64,000 nucleotides of DNA, taken from positions 1,674,001 through 1,738,000 of the forward strand of contig NZ_CP015106.1 of assembly GCF_002214565.1 (NCBI RefSeq), in the 5' to 3' direction. The notes beneath the pieces are model-generated. The model saw only the letters and a program-made list of their open reading frames with translations. It searched no databases and was not told the origin of the DNA. This DNA is from Thermococcus radiotolerans (lineage in GTDB: Archaea > Methanobacteriota_B > Thermococci > Thermococcales > Thermococcaceae). Positions 25,470 to 33,641 of this stretch are shown piece by piece. The number at the start of each line of letters is the position of its first letter. Position 1 is the first letter of the stretch. Both the position numbers and the translations under genes were made by a program.

Positions 25470-26474
25470 ATGGCGAGGAAGCTTCCCATGTACAAGGCGA
25501 TAGCCGAGGCGATAGCGCAGGAAATGGAGCGCGATGAGAACGTCTTCGTTATGGGCGAGGACATCGGTGCCTACGGTGGAATCTTCGGTGCAACTAACGG
25601 GCTCCTTGAGAAGTTCGGCCCCGAGAGGGTCAGGGACACGCCTATAAGCGAATCAGCTTTCATAGGCGCCGCCCTCGGAGCCGCATCGAAGGGCATGAGG
25701 CCGATAGTCGAGCTGATGTTCGTTGACTTCTTCGGTGTGGCGATGGATCAGATATACAACCACATCGCCAAGGCGCACTACATGTCGGGCGGACAGGTTA
25801 GGATGCCCATAGTCATAACCACAGCCATCGGCGGAGGCTACAGCGACGCGGCTCAGCACTCCCAGTGCCTCTACGGTCTGTTTGCCCACGTTCCGGGACT
25901 CAAGATAGTAATTCCATCCAACTCCTACGACGCCAAGGGACTCATGATATCCTCCATACGGGACGACAATCCGGTCATGTACTTCTTCCACAAGGGACTC
26001 ATGGGGCTCGGATGGATGCCTTCCCCTGATGAAGCCGCGGTTGAAGTGCCCGAGGAGCCCTACACAGTCCCCATCGGTGAGGCCAAGGTCGTGAGGGAGG
26101 GTGACGATGTGACCATAGCGACGGTATCTCGCATGGTCTACGAGGCCCTGTGGGCGGCCGAAGAGCTCGAAAAGGACGGGATAAGCGCCGAGGTCATTGA
26201 CCTGAGAACCCTCGTTCCCCTCGATAAGGAGACCCTCGTAAACTCCGTCAGGAAGACCGGAAGGCTTCTCGTCGTGGACGAGGACTACATGAGCTACGGG
26301 ATGAGCGGCGAGATAATAGCCACCGTCGTCGAGAGGATAGGGAACGAGCTCAAAGCCCTGCCGAGGAGGATAGCCTACCCGGACGTTCCGGTTCCGTACA
26401 GCAGGGTGCTGGAGAGGTTCGTTCTTCCTGACAAGGAGAAGATAGTGAGAACAGTGAAGGACATGGTCGGGTGA
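25470..26474 (+). CDS. Thiamine-diphosphate dehydrogenase E1 beta subunit 2
   Basis: A 334-residue E1 beta that pairs with the preceding E1 alpha 2. It carries FVMGEDIGAYGGIFGATNG with the catalytic-cofactor glutamate, RDTPISESAFIGAALGAA, SDAAQHSQCLYGLFAHVPG and VIDLRTLVPLDKETL. It has an insertion relative to E1 beta 1 near FHKGLMGLGWMPSPDEAAVE. The frame opens at 25452, but the ATG at 25470 lies behind GGTGAGTGAA, which contains the upstream stop, so the pair is coupled. The stop overlaps the leader of the next lipoyl-domain gene. Confidence 0.93.
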   Translation: MARKLPMYKAIAEAIAQEMERDENVFVMGEDIGAYGGIFGATNGLLEKFGPERVRDTPISESAFIGAALGAASKGMRPIVELMFVDFFGVAMDQIYNHIAKAHYMSGGQVRMPIVITTAIGGGYSDAAQHSQCLYGLFAHVPGLKIVIPSNSYDAKGLMISSIRDDNPVMYFFHKGLMGLGWMPSPDEAAVEVPEEPYTVPIGEAKVVREGDDVTIATVSRMVYEALWAAEELEKDGISAEVIDLRTLVPLDKETLVNSVRKTGRLLVVDEDYMSYGMSGEIIATVVERIGNELKALPRRIAYPDVPVPYSRVLERFVLPDKEKIVRTVKDMVG

Positions 26475-26482
26475 GGGGCAGA

Positions 26483-26716
26483 ATGGAGGTAGAGGTCAGG
26501 GTACCCCGGACGACGAAGGAGGAAAAGACCGGCGTCCTGCTGAGCTGGTACAAGAACGATGGCGATCCCGTCGAGGAGGGCGAGGAGATAGCGGAGGTCA
26601 TGATAGAGAAAGTCACCGTGCACGTTAAGGCCCCGGCGAGCGGGAGGCTTAAGATCCTGGTGAAGGAGAACGAGGAGGTGGCTCAGGACCAGGTGATAGG
26701 CCTTATAGTGACCTGA
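26483..26716 (+). CDS. Free-standing lipoyl-domain protein 2
   Basis: A 77-residue lipoyl carrier domain. The modified lysine is K43 in EVMIEKVTVHVKAPASG, and GVLLSWYKNDGDPVEEGEEI forms the first half. It is about as divergent from lipoyl protein 1 as two families of E2 lipoyl domains are. The start at 26483 has GGGTGAGGGGCAGA before it; an in-frame GTG at 26471 overlaps the E1 beta 2 stop. It is last in the rightward operon, so each E1 pair has a lipoyl protein in its own transcript or divergent operon. A T-rich tract follows in the convergent gap. Confidence 0.9.
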   Translation: MEVEVRVPRTTKEEKTGVLLSWYKNDGDPVEEGEEIAEVMIEKVTVHVKAPASGRLKILVKENEEVAQDQVIGLIVT

Positions 26717-26720
26717 CCTT

Positions 26721-27464
26721 TCATTTTTTCAGTATCAAACTGTGCCTCCACCGCGTTCCAGCTTTAAAGCGGACGTCCCTCACGGAGTAGCCCAGTTCTT
26801 CTCCCTTTTCTGTTATGGCCTTTATCAGCGGCTTTTTGTTCGGAAGAAAGAGAGCTACCTTTCCCCGGGGCTTCAGGTATTCCAGAGCCTCCTCGATGAG
26901 CCTTACAGAGAAGGCCTCGCCGTGTTCACCCCCTCCAACACCTTCCCTCTCCGTTAGAACGCCTTTTGTTGGTCTCTCGTAGTAGGGCGGGGCGGAGAAG
27001 ATGGCGTCAAAGCGCTCGCCCTCGGGAATTACCCCCCTGATTACCCCTCCGTCGCTCCTGATGAGCTTAACTCCGGCTCCGTTCCTCTCGATGTTCCTCC
27101 TCGCGTAATCAAAGAACTCCCCGTCGAGCTCCGTTGCGGTAACATCGCAGTTGAAGAGCTTCTCGGCCATGAGGGCCATCATGGCGGTGTGACCGGTTCC
27201 AATCTCCAGAACTCGCTCGCCGCCACGGATGAAGGTTTTCAGAAAGAGGTATCGGGAAACAGGCGTTGTCACGAGCCCGCGGGGATGGTACTCTATCTCC
27301 AGCCCGAAGACCGCCTTCGCTATAGCCCTGTTGTAGAGTATCCTCGCTTCTCTGTTTGAGAAGTCGAGCCTTCCGCGTTCGTCAAGGTAGTCCTTCAGCT
27401 CCGGAAACAGCTTCACGGCTTCTTTTACCGGCAGTCCGAGCTTTCCATCCTTCCATGCTGGCAT
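26721..27464 (-). CDS. SAM-dependent methyltransferase, RlmF/METTL16-like
   Basis: A 247-residue methyltransferase. SAM-binding motif I is VLEIGTGHTAMMALMAEK, the acidic residue after strand 2 is in VTATELDGEFFDYA, and the catalytic motif is FSAPPYYERP, an (N/D/S)PPY/F type seen in N6-adenine methyltransferases. Together with FSNREARILYNRAI this recalls RlmF/METTL16, which methylate adenosine in structured RNA. The target is not known. It is convergent with the lipoyl-domain gene, 4 bases apart, and unlikely to be part of the dehydrogenase cluster. Confidence 0.87.
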   Translation of the reverse strand: MPAWKDGKLGLPVKEAVKLFPELKDYLDERGRLDFSNREARILYNRAIAKAVFGLEIEYHPRGLVTTPVSRYLFLKTFIRGGERVLEIGTGHTAMMALMAEKLFNCDVTATELDGEFFDYARRNIERNGAGVKLIRSDGGVIRGVIPEGERFDAIFSAPPYYERPTKGVLTEREGVGGGEHGEAFSVRLIEEALEYLKPRGKVALFLPNKKPLIKAITEKGEELGYSVRDVRFKAGTRWRHSLILKK

Positions 27465-27495
27465 GAAAAGAGTTGGGGGTGGGGGGCTTAAAAGC

Positions 27496-28776
27496 TCAAC
27501 CCCTCGGGTCCATCAGCCTGCCCATGAAGAGTACCGCCCCCGTTTCCCTGTCCACTATGAGGAACAGGAACGGATGGTCTGCTTTGAATACTTTGTACTC
27601 CGGCTCTTCCCCGGGTGCGGAGGCGGCCGTAATTATAACCGCCGTCGCCGCGGCCGCCTCGGTACCGTTCTCGGCAACGCTTATGAAGGTCTTGTGTATC
27701 ACGTCGCTTATGAAGAGCCTCTCGGCGTCGGTGATTCCCGAGAAGTTCGCCCCACCGCTGAAGGCCTCCCCCATGCCCATGTCGATGAGCGGCTTCTTCA
27801 GCGAGTAGCTCGCTTCAAACCTGAACTTGGGAACCGTCACGTCGACGAGCTCCGGCTTCATGCTCTCCCTGAGCTCCCGGATGAACTCCGGCGTGAGCTT
27901 TCCCTCGATGCCTGTGGGGGAGTTGTCCCGGGGCAGTATTATCAGCATACTCAGCCTTCCCCCTTCGTAGGGCATCTCGAGGGCCTGGAGCTCGTCGTTC
28001 TCGGTGTAGTTGAAGGTTCCCCTCTGGTGCATCATGGGCGCGATTACTTTTTCGCCCGAGGCGAGGGTGAAGCTCTCGTTGGCCGTGTCCCCCGGGTCGA
28101 ACCTCCTCGACCAGTTAGCCCTGAAGTATATCGCGTTGGTTATCACGAGCCTTGTGTACTCGTTCAGCACTCCTTTCTGGATGAGGTCCTTTATCCTGCC
28201 CCTCGTCCGCTCCTCGGCCCAGCTGTTTATCTCCTCCGCCGCTCCGTCCGGGTCCCTAACGAAGTCCACGTTCCTCACGTCGCCCAGGTAAAACTCCCTG
28301 ATTATCCAGAGGTACCGCTCGTTCACGGGGTAGCCCTTCTGCACCCAGAGCGCGTTGGCGGTGCTGAGGACGTAGGGCCCATTCGATGGATTAAGGGAGA
28401 GTATCAGGTATCTGAAGCCCGTCCACCTGGCCTCGTCGTCCCCGGGCAGGTGCAGGACCCTTTCCATCTCCTCCCGCGTGCTCCCGTTCGCCCCCTCGTA
28501 GGCCATCGCCAGGGCGACCTCCACGCTGTAGGGCGAGAAGAATACGTTCCCCCCATCTGCGCTCAGCTCGCGGTACAGGTCGAAGGTAAAAGCATTTAGG
28601 CCCTCAACAACCGCCTTTTCCTGCCCCTCTTTCAGAACGTCGTTCCCGGTCATCGGAGGGGTAAACGTCTCGCTTGAGGAGTTCTGGGGGATGGTTGACG
28701 TTCCGTTACCCCCGCCGGCTATGCAGCCGGACGCAACGACCATAAAGATGACCAGGACTGCCAGTACGTATCTCAT
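27496..28776 (-). CDS. Serpin-family protease inhibitor, predicted lipoprotein
   Basis: A 426-residue serpin, a suicide inhibitor of serine proteases that works by inserting its reactive loop. It has a signal peptide with lipobox VVASGC, so it is probably lipid-anchored outside the cell after a short Ser/Thr linker. The serpin fold is visible in FFSPYSVEVALAMAYEGA, VITNAIYFRANW and ADHPFLFLIVDRETGAVLFMG. The hinge ENGTEAAAATAV is that of an inhibitory serpin; counting from the hinge puts Ala at P1 and Ser at P1', which suggests an elastase- or subtilisin-like target. The ATG at 28776 follows GGTGAACCGC. Confidence 0.93.
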   Translation of the reverse strand: MRYVLAVLVIFMVVASGCIAGGGNGTSTIPQNSSSETFTPPMTGNDVLKEGQEKAVVEGLNAFTFDLYRELSADGGNVFFSPYSVEVALAMAYEGANGSTREEMERVLHLPGDDEARWTGFRYLILSLNPSNGPYVLSTANALWVQKGYPVNERYLWIIREFYLGDVRNVDFVRDPDGAAEEINSWAEERTRGRIKDLIQKGVLNEYTRLVITNAIYFRANWSRRFDPGDTANESFTLASGEKVIAPMMHQRGTFNYTENDELQALEMPYEGGRLSMLIILPRDNSPTGIEGKLTPEFIRELRESMKPELVDVTVPKFRFEASYSLKKPLIDMGMGEAFSGGANFSGITDAERLFISDVIHKTFISVAENGTEAAAATAVIITAASAPGEEPEYKVFKADHPFLFLIVDRETGAVLFMGRLMDPRG

Positions 28777-28864
28777 GCGGTTCACCCTGGGTTATGTTGG
28801 GCGGGATGATATAAATGGCTGGCGATGGTTTCAATCGCGTTTGAAACAAAATGGGAAGAGGGGA

Positions 28865-30130
28865 TCAGAGAAGAGCCAGGGCCGCCATGACCTTGGCGTC
28901 CTCGACTAGGTTCTTTATCCAGGCGTACTCGTTGGGCTGGTGGGCCATCTCGTCAAGCGTCGCCCAGACAACCGCTGGAATTCCGAGCTTTCTGAAGTAT
29001 GCCGCGAAGGTTCCGCCGCCTATTCCTCCGACCTTGGCTTCCTTTCCGCGGAGCTTCCTGAGCGCCTCCTGGAGGAGCTTCACTATCTCGCTGTTCGGGT
29101 CGGTTGGCTCCGGGGCGTCCATGCGCTGGAGGATCTCGAACTCTATCTCCGGCAGAACCTTTCCATCGAACTCCTTTCTGTACTTCTCTTTGATCTCCTC
29201 GGCCAGCCTCTCGGCGTCTTTCAGAATTTCGTCTATGCTGTACCTCGGCAGAATCCTGCAGTCGAAAACTACTTCGTGCTCGCCGGGAGCTATGTTCGGG
29301 CTGTCGGCCGGGCCGTGAACCATCGTCGGCTCGAAGGTGCTCTCCGGTGGGTCGAAGAGCTCGTCTCTCTCGCCGTACTTCTCGTGGAGGAGTTTGTCGA
29401 GGTGGTAGGCGAAGTCAAGGGCGACGCGGTGGGCGTTCAGGCCTTTGTCGGGCATGCTGGCGTGAACCTGCTTGCCCCTAACCTTCACCCTGAGCCAGAG
29501 GATGCTCTTCTCGGCTACCTCGATGAAGGTTCCGTCCTCGTTTCCGCCGTCGGGCACCAGAACGAGGTCGTCTTTTCTGAACAGCTCCGGGTGCTCCCTC
29601 ATGAGCCACTCGACGCCGTACTTGCTGCCGGTCTCCTCGTCGCTGACGAATGCCAGGATGACCGTTCTCTTCGGCCTTATCCCGAGGTTCATCATGGCCT
29701 TTACCGCGTAGAGTGAAGCCACCAAGCTCTGTCCGTTGTCCTCGCTTCCGCGCCCGTAGACCTTGCCGTCCTTGACGATCGGCTTGAAGGGCTCCGTGAC
29801 CGTCCACTTGCTCATGTCCCCGGGCGGAACGACGTCTATGTGGGTAAGAATCCATATTCTCGGGCTCTTCTCGCCGTCCCGGCCGTAGTAGTAGGCCAAA
29901 ATGCTCGGCCTGACGCCGTTCTTGGCCCTTTCATCGGGTGCGTTGTAGACCTCAACCTTGTCGAAGGGCCAGTCCTTGATTATCTCGAGCAGCTTCTGGG
30001 CCTTGTCGTACTCACCCTCATAGCCGTAGTCCGGGCTTATGGCGGGGATTTTAATCAGTTCGACGAGGGTGTTAACCATCTCGTCCTGGAGCTTCTCAAT
30101 CTCCTTTGAGATTTTTTCAAGCTCTGTCAT
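28865..30130 (-). CDS. M20 family metallopeptidase
   Basis: A 421-residue zinc peptidase of the M20 (ArgE/DapE/carboxypeptidase) family. Metal ligands and catalytic residues lie in THIDVVPPGD, YGRGSEDNGQS and VSDEETGSKYG, with a lid domain in the middle and a conserved late histidine in LDEMAHQPNE. A diaminopimelate role is improbable in this group, so a di- or oligopeptidase or acylamino-acid hydrolase is likely. The ATG at 30130 lies 4 bases after GGTGAT. It overlaps the PqqD-like gene by 14 bases and is the third gene after an OPT-family peptide transporter. Confidence 0.92.
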   Translation of the reverse strand: MTELEKISKEIEKLQDEMVNTLVELIKIPAISPDYGYEGEYDKAQKLLEIIKDWPFDKVEVYNAPDERAKNGVRPSILAYYYGRDGEKSPRIWILTHIDVVPPGDMSKWTVTEPFKPIVKDGKVYGRGSEDNGQSLVASLYAVKAMMNLGIRPKRTVILAFVSDEETGSKYGVEWLMREHPELFRKDDLVLVPDGGNEDGTFIEVAEKSILWLRVKVRGKQVHASMPDKGLNAHRVALDFAYHLDKLLHEKYGERDELFDPPESTFEPTMVHGPADSPNIAPGEHEVVFDCRILPRYSIDEILKDAERLAEEIKEKYRKEFDGKVLPEIEFEILQRMDAPEPTDPNSEIVKLLQEALRKLRGKEAKVGGIGGGTFAAYFRKLGIPAVVWATLDEMAHQPNEYAWIKNLVEDAKVMAALALL

Positions 30131-30479
30131 TCCTATCACCACCGTAGATTAGCTCGTTTCCGTTTTTAAACTCAACTAGGTACCTTTTCCCCAGTTCGAA
30201 AAGAAACGTTATCAGACGCTCGTAAAGAGGCTCAACTTCGTCCCCAAAGCGTGCCTTCAGGGCCTTTCCTATTTCTTTGACGGTTCTCCGCCCGTCGCAG
30301 AGCTCCCACGTGTAGGCCCCTATCTCATCGAGCTCTATCCTTCTGTGCTCGCCGTGGAGCTTCCTCGCCAGAAAGTCAAGCTTGGATTCCATCGGTATGA
30401 GAAGGTAGTACTTTCCCTCGATCTTCTTCAGCTCGACCTTCTCGTTGCGCACTGGCACGAGGTTCATGTATTCCTCCAT
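30117..30479 (-). CDS. PqqD-like protein
   Basis: A 120-residue protein with a PqqD-type winged-helix segment: LDEIGAYTWELCDGRRTVKE and then ALKARFGDEVEPLYERLITF. PqqD domains are RiPP recognition elements that hold a precursor peptide for a radical SAM enzyme, but no precursor or radical SAM gene lies next to this one. The start at 30479 has GGAGGA 6 bases before it; in-frame starts at 30485 and 30500 are less well placed. It overlaps the M20 peptidase start. The neighbours suggest peptide uptake and processing. Confidence 0.85.
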   Translation of the reverse strand: MEEYMNLVPVRNEKVELKKIEGKYYLLIPMESKLDFLARKLHGEHRRIELDEIGAYTWELCDGRRTVKEIGKALKARFGDEVEPLYERLITFLFELGKRYLVEFKNGNELIYGGDRNDRA

Positions 30480-30532
30480 GCTCATTCCTCCGGCGTTCAA
30501 AATTTAAAGGTTGGGAAAGGGAAAAGAAGAAA

Positions 30533-32407
30533 TCACTTCTTCTTGCCGGTCATGTAGAGCCAGACCGCTATTCCGGCCAGAAGGACGACACCGAGGACGT
30601 TGCTGCTGAAGCCGAAGCTCGGTGCCACGCCTGCAACGATGAGGGCGGCGAAGAATATGCCCATGAGGGCCTCACCAGCGATGAGTCCGGCCGCGCCGAG
30701 GACTCCTGGGTCGGTCGGGCTCTCCTCGTCGCTGCCCCTGGCCTTGCCGACGAAGTGTCTGACGAGACCGCCGATGAATATCGGAACGCCGAGGCTGAGC
30801 GGCAGGTAGATACCGACCGCGACCGGCATGACAGGGGTCCTGAACTTGGAGCCCTTCATGGCGAGTATCTCGTCGAGGATTATGAGGATTATGGCTATTC
30901 CTGCGCCGATGTATATCATGTTCCACTCGAGGTTGCCGGTGAAGACACCCTCGGTGACCTTGGCCATGAGGAACGCCTGCGGGGCAGCCAAGGCGTTCTC
31001 CTTTGCCGTCGGGGTTCCGGCTATACCGTAGGCCTGGATGAGCAGGTTGAGCACCGGGGCCATGACGAGGGCCGCGAAGAAGGTTCCGACTATCTCGAAG
31101 ACCTGCTGCCTCTTGGGGGTGGCGCCGACGAAGTAACCGGTGGCGAGGTCCTGCATAGTATCACCGGCTATAGCTGCAGCGGTACATATGACGGCCGCGA
31201 CGAGTATGGTCGCTGCCATGCCCTCCATTCCGCTGAGGCCGAGCCCCTTGAGGACGAATGCCGTGAAGAGCAGGCTCATGATGGTGATTCCAGAGACCGG
31301 GTTGTTGGAGGAACCAACGACACCCGCGAGGTAGCCGGCTATCGAGCTTCCGAGGAAGCCGACTATGAGGAGTATCACCGCCATTATTGCCGCGATTCCG
31401 ATGGAGCCGATGATGTGGAAGTAGAGCAGGAACAGCGGAACGACGAATGCTCCTATGAGCACCAGCACGTAGTTGAGCGGAAGGTCCTCCTCGGTCCTGA
31501 GTATGGCCTCTCCCGACTGCTTCCTCTTTGCAACCTCAAGGCCTGCCTTGATACCCCTCTTTATCGGGTTCCTGAGCTTGATGAGGCTCCAGAGACCACC
31601 GACGACCATCGCACCGACACCCATGTAACGGATCTTGGTGCTCCAGATGGTCCACGCGAGGTCAAGCGGGCTGAGGTCTGTGTGACCCATCTGGCCCGCG
31701 TAGAGCGGGATGGCTATGAACCAGGCTATGGCACCTCCGAGGAAGACGAGGAATGCTATGTTGAGGCCGACGATGTAACCGACGGCTATGAGCGCCGCTG
31801 AGAGGTCGCTTCCGAGGTAGTAAACGCGAGAACCGACCATCTTTGCGGCCTCGACGGTTCCAGACCAGAGGCCCGAGCTTCCGAAGAGCTTGAAGATGCC
31901 GCCGAAGATTCCACCGTAGAGTATCGGCTTGGCGTGGCTTCCGCCCCTGTCACCCGCTATGAGAACCTCTGCACAGGCGGTACCTTCAGGATATGGGAGC
32001 CTCTCCTCGACGATGAAAGCCCTCCTCAGCACGATGGTGAAGAGCGCACCGAGGGAACCGCCGAGCGCTGCTATCAGCGTCACGATGTAGTACGGGAAGG
32101 TCGTGTAGTAGCCGAGAACGACCAGCGCCGGGAACGTGAAGATTACTCCCGCCGCGAGCGACTCACCGGCTGAAGCGGCAGTCTGGACCATGTTGTTCTC
32201 CAGGATGTTTCTGTCCTTGAACGCGAAGAGTATGGCCATTGAGATGACTGCCGCTGGAATGCTGGCGCTTACCGTCATTCCCGCGTACATTCCAAGGTAG
32301 GCGTTCGCTGCGCCCATTACTATCGAAAGGACTATACCCAAAATAAAAGCCTTGACGGTGTATTCTGGGAGTGATTTTTCAGGTGGTATGTACGGTTTTA
32401 ACTCCAT
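30533..32407 (-). CDS. OPT family oligopeptide transporter
   Basis: A 624-residue integral membrane protein with about 15 hydrophobic segments. Typical OPT features are AANAYLGMYAGMTVSASIPAA near residue 33, PYPEGTACAEVLIAGDRG and GSSNNPVSGITIMSLLF. The family imports small peptides or metal chelates, driven by ion gradients. The start has GGGAGGTGTAGGTT before it. The PqqD-like and M20 peptidase genes follow closely downstream on the same strand, suggesting imported peptides are then hydrolysed. It ends with a short Lys-rich tail. Confidence 0.93.
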   Translation of the reverse strand: MELKPYIPPEKSLPEYTVKAFILGIVLSIVMGAANAYLGMYAGMTVSASIPAAVISMAILFAFKDRNILENNMVQTAASAGESLAAGVIFTFPALVVLGYYTTFPYYIVTLIAALGGSLGALFTIVLRRAFIVEERLPYPEGTACAEVLIAGDRGGSHAKPILYGGIFGGIFKLFGSSGLWSGTVEAAKMVGSRVYYLGSDLSAALIAVGYIVGLNIAFLVFLGGAIAWFIAIPLYAGQMGHTDLSPLDLAWTIWSTKIRYMGVGAMVVGGLWSLIKLRNPIKRGIKAGLEVAKRKQSGEAILRTEEDLPLNYVLVLIGAFVVPLFLLYFHIIGSIGIAAIMAVILLIVGFLGSSIAGYLAGVVGSSNNPVSGITIMSLLFTAFVLKGLGLSGMEGMAATILVAAVICTAAAIAGDTMQDLATGYFVGATPKRQQVFEIVGTFFAALVMAPVLNLLIQAYGIAGTPTAKENALAAPQAFLMAKVTEGVFTGNLEWNMIYIGAGIAIILIILDEILAMKGSKFRTPVMPVAVGIYLPLSLGVPIFIGGLVRHFVGKARGSDEESPTDPGVLGAAGLIAGEALMGIFFAALIVAGVAPSFGFSSNVLGVVLLAGIAVWLYMTGKKK

Positions 32408-32698
32408 AACCTACACCTCCCGAATGGTGGCGTAGTGAGTGAACACTTCTGATGTTAAAAATGTTTTGCTAAATCGGCATTTTTACAAGTTCTACAAAAT
32501 ATTTGTCATTGTAGTGTAACATTTAGTAATACAAGCAGATGTAGTCATGTATACCCTTGGACCAAATGTTATAATGTACTCATCTGATCCTAACTTATGT
32601 GTCAAAAAATTCATATTGGTCTCAGCGGCATGGGGTAATGCCTTATATACCCTCACTGTGATACCCCTACGTCTGCAAAAGAAATCGGGGGTGTATGG
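32408..32698. other. AT-rich intergenic region with two divergent promoters
   Basis: These 291 bases between the OPT gene (minus) and the MBL-fold gene (plus) contain no supportable gene. TTATATACC at 32643-32651 is a good TATA element for the rightward gene. An AT-rich stretch near 32450-32520 probably holds the leftward promoter. Base composition is much more AT-rich than the flanks. Confidence 0.5.
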
Positions 32699-33514
32699 GT
32701 GATTGAGATAACCTTCCTCGGCAGTGGGGGCGGTAGGTTCATCACGATAACGCAGTTCCGCTCCACCGGGGGCTTCCACATCCGCGCCAGCAGGAACATC
32801 TACGTTGACCCGGGGCCTGGTGCACTGGTTCGCTCCTGGCGCTACAAACTCGACCCCAGAAAGCTCGATGCCATCTTCGTCTCCCACCGGCACGTTGACC
32901 ACTGCAACGACGTTGAAGTTCTGATCGAGGCCATGACGGGTGGTGCACTCAAAAAGCGTGGCATGCTGATAGCCTCGAAGAGCGTCGTCTACGGCGACGA
33001 TACTCATACTCCCGCGGTCAGCAAGTACCACATGGACGTCCTTGAGAGCATACACATTCCCGAACCTGGGAGCAAGATAGCAATCGGCGAGGAGGAGTTC
33101 ATAATAACTCCAACCGTTCACTCCGACCCAACCACCATAGGCTTCCGCATGAAGACCCGCTGTGGGGATATATCGTACATCCCGGACACGGCCTACTTCG
33201 ACGAGCTCTTGGAGTGGCATGACGGCTCAAGGCTGATAATCGCCGCCGTAACGAGGCCCAGGGACATGGGGATTCCATACCACCTGAGCACAGACGACGT
33301 CGTCACGATGCTCAAAAAGATGGAGGAAAAGCCTGAAACCCTGATCATGAGCCACATCGGCATGAAGATGCACTTCGCGAACCCCTACAAGGAAGCCAAG
33401 TACATCGAGACCGTCACCGGCGTCAAGACGTACGTCGCCAAAGAGGGCTTCAAGGTAATGGTGGAGAAGAACGAGATATCGGTGAGAACGCTGAGGCCGG
33501 CGAGGTTCGTTTGA
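32699..33514 (+). CDS. Metallo-beta-lactamase fold hydrolase
   Basis: A 271-residue MBL-fold metal-dependent hydrolase. The zinc motif is VSHRHVDHCNDVE, with further ligand histidines in PTVHSDPTT, an aspartate in SYIPDTAYFD and a late histidine in LIMSHIGMKMHF. No RNA-processing beta-CASP domain is present. It could act on an ester, a lactone or a phosphodiester; the substrate is unknown. The start is a GTG with GGGGGTGTATGG upstream, and a TATA element is at about 32643-32651. It stands alone. Confidence 0.88.
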   Translation: MIEITFLGSGGGRFITITQFRSTGGFHIRASRNIYVDPGPGALVRSWRYKLDPRKLDAIFVSHRHVDHCNDVEVLIEAMTGGALKKRGMLIASKSVVYGDDTHTPAVSKYHMDVLESIHIPEPGSKIAIGEEEFIITPTVHSDPTTIGFRMKTRCGDISYIPDTAYFDELLEWHDGSRLIIAAVTRPRDMGIPYHLSTDDVVTMLKKMEEKPETLIMSHIGMKMHFANPYKEAKYIETVTGVKTYVAKEGFKVMVEKNEISVRTLRPARFV

Positions 33515-33641
33515 TTGTATTTGGCCGATACGGGGGTTCTTGCCTTCATTTTTCCTTTTCTCTCTTGTCCCTCGATTCCCCTCAGATTTTTAGAGTCGTT
33601 TTGATGCTCGAGACATGATCTACAAGTAAAAGAACAAAGGC

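Noticed and set aside
27463-28599. A 378-residue open frame on the plus strand
   Set aside because: Antisense to the serpin gene; composition is that of a shadow frame.
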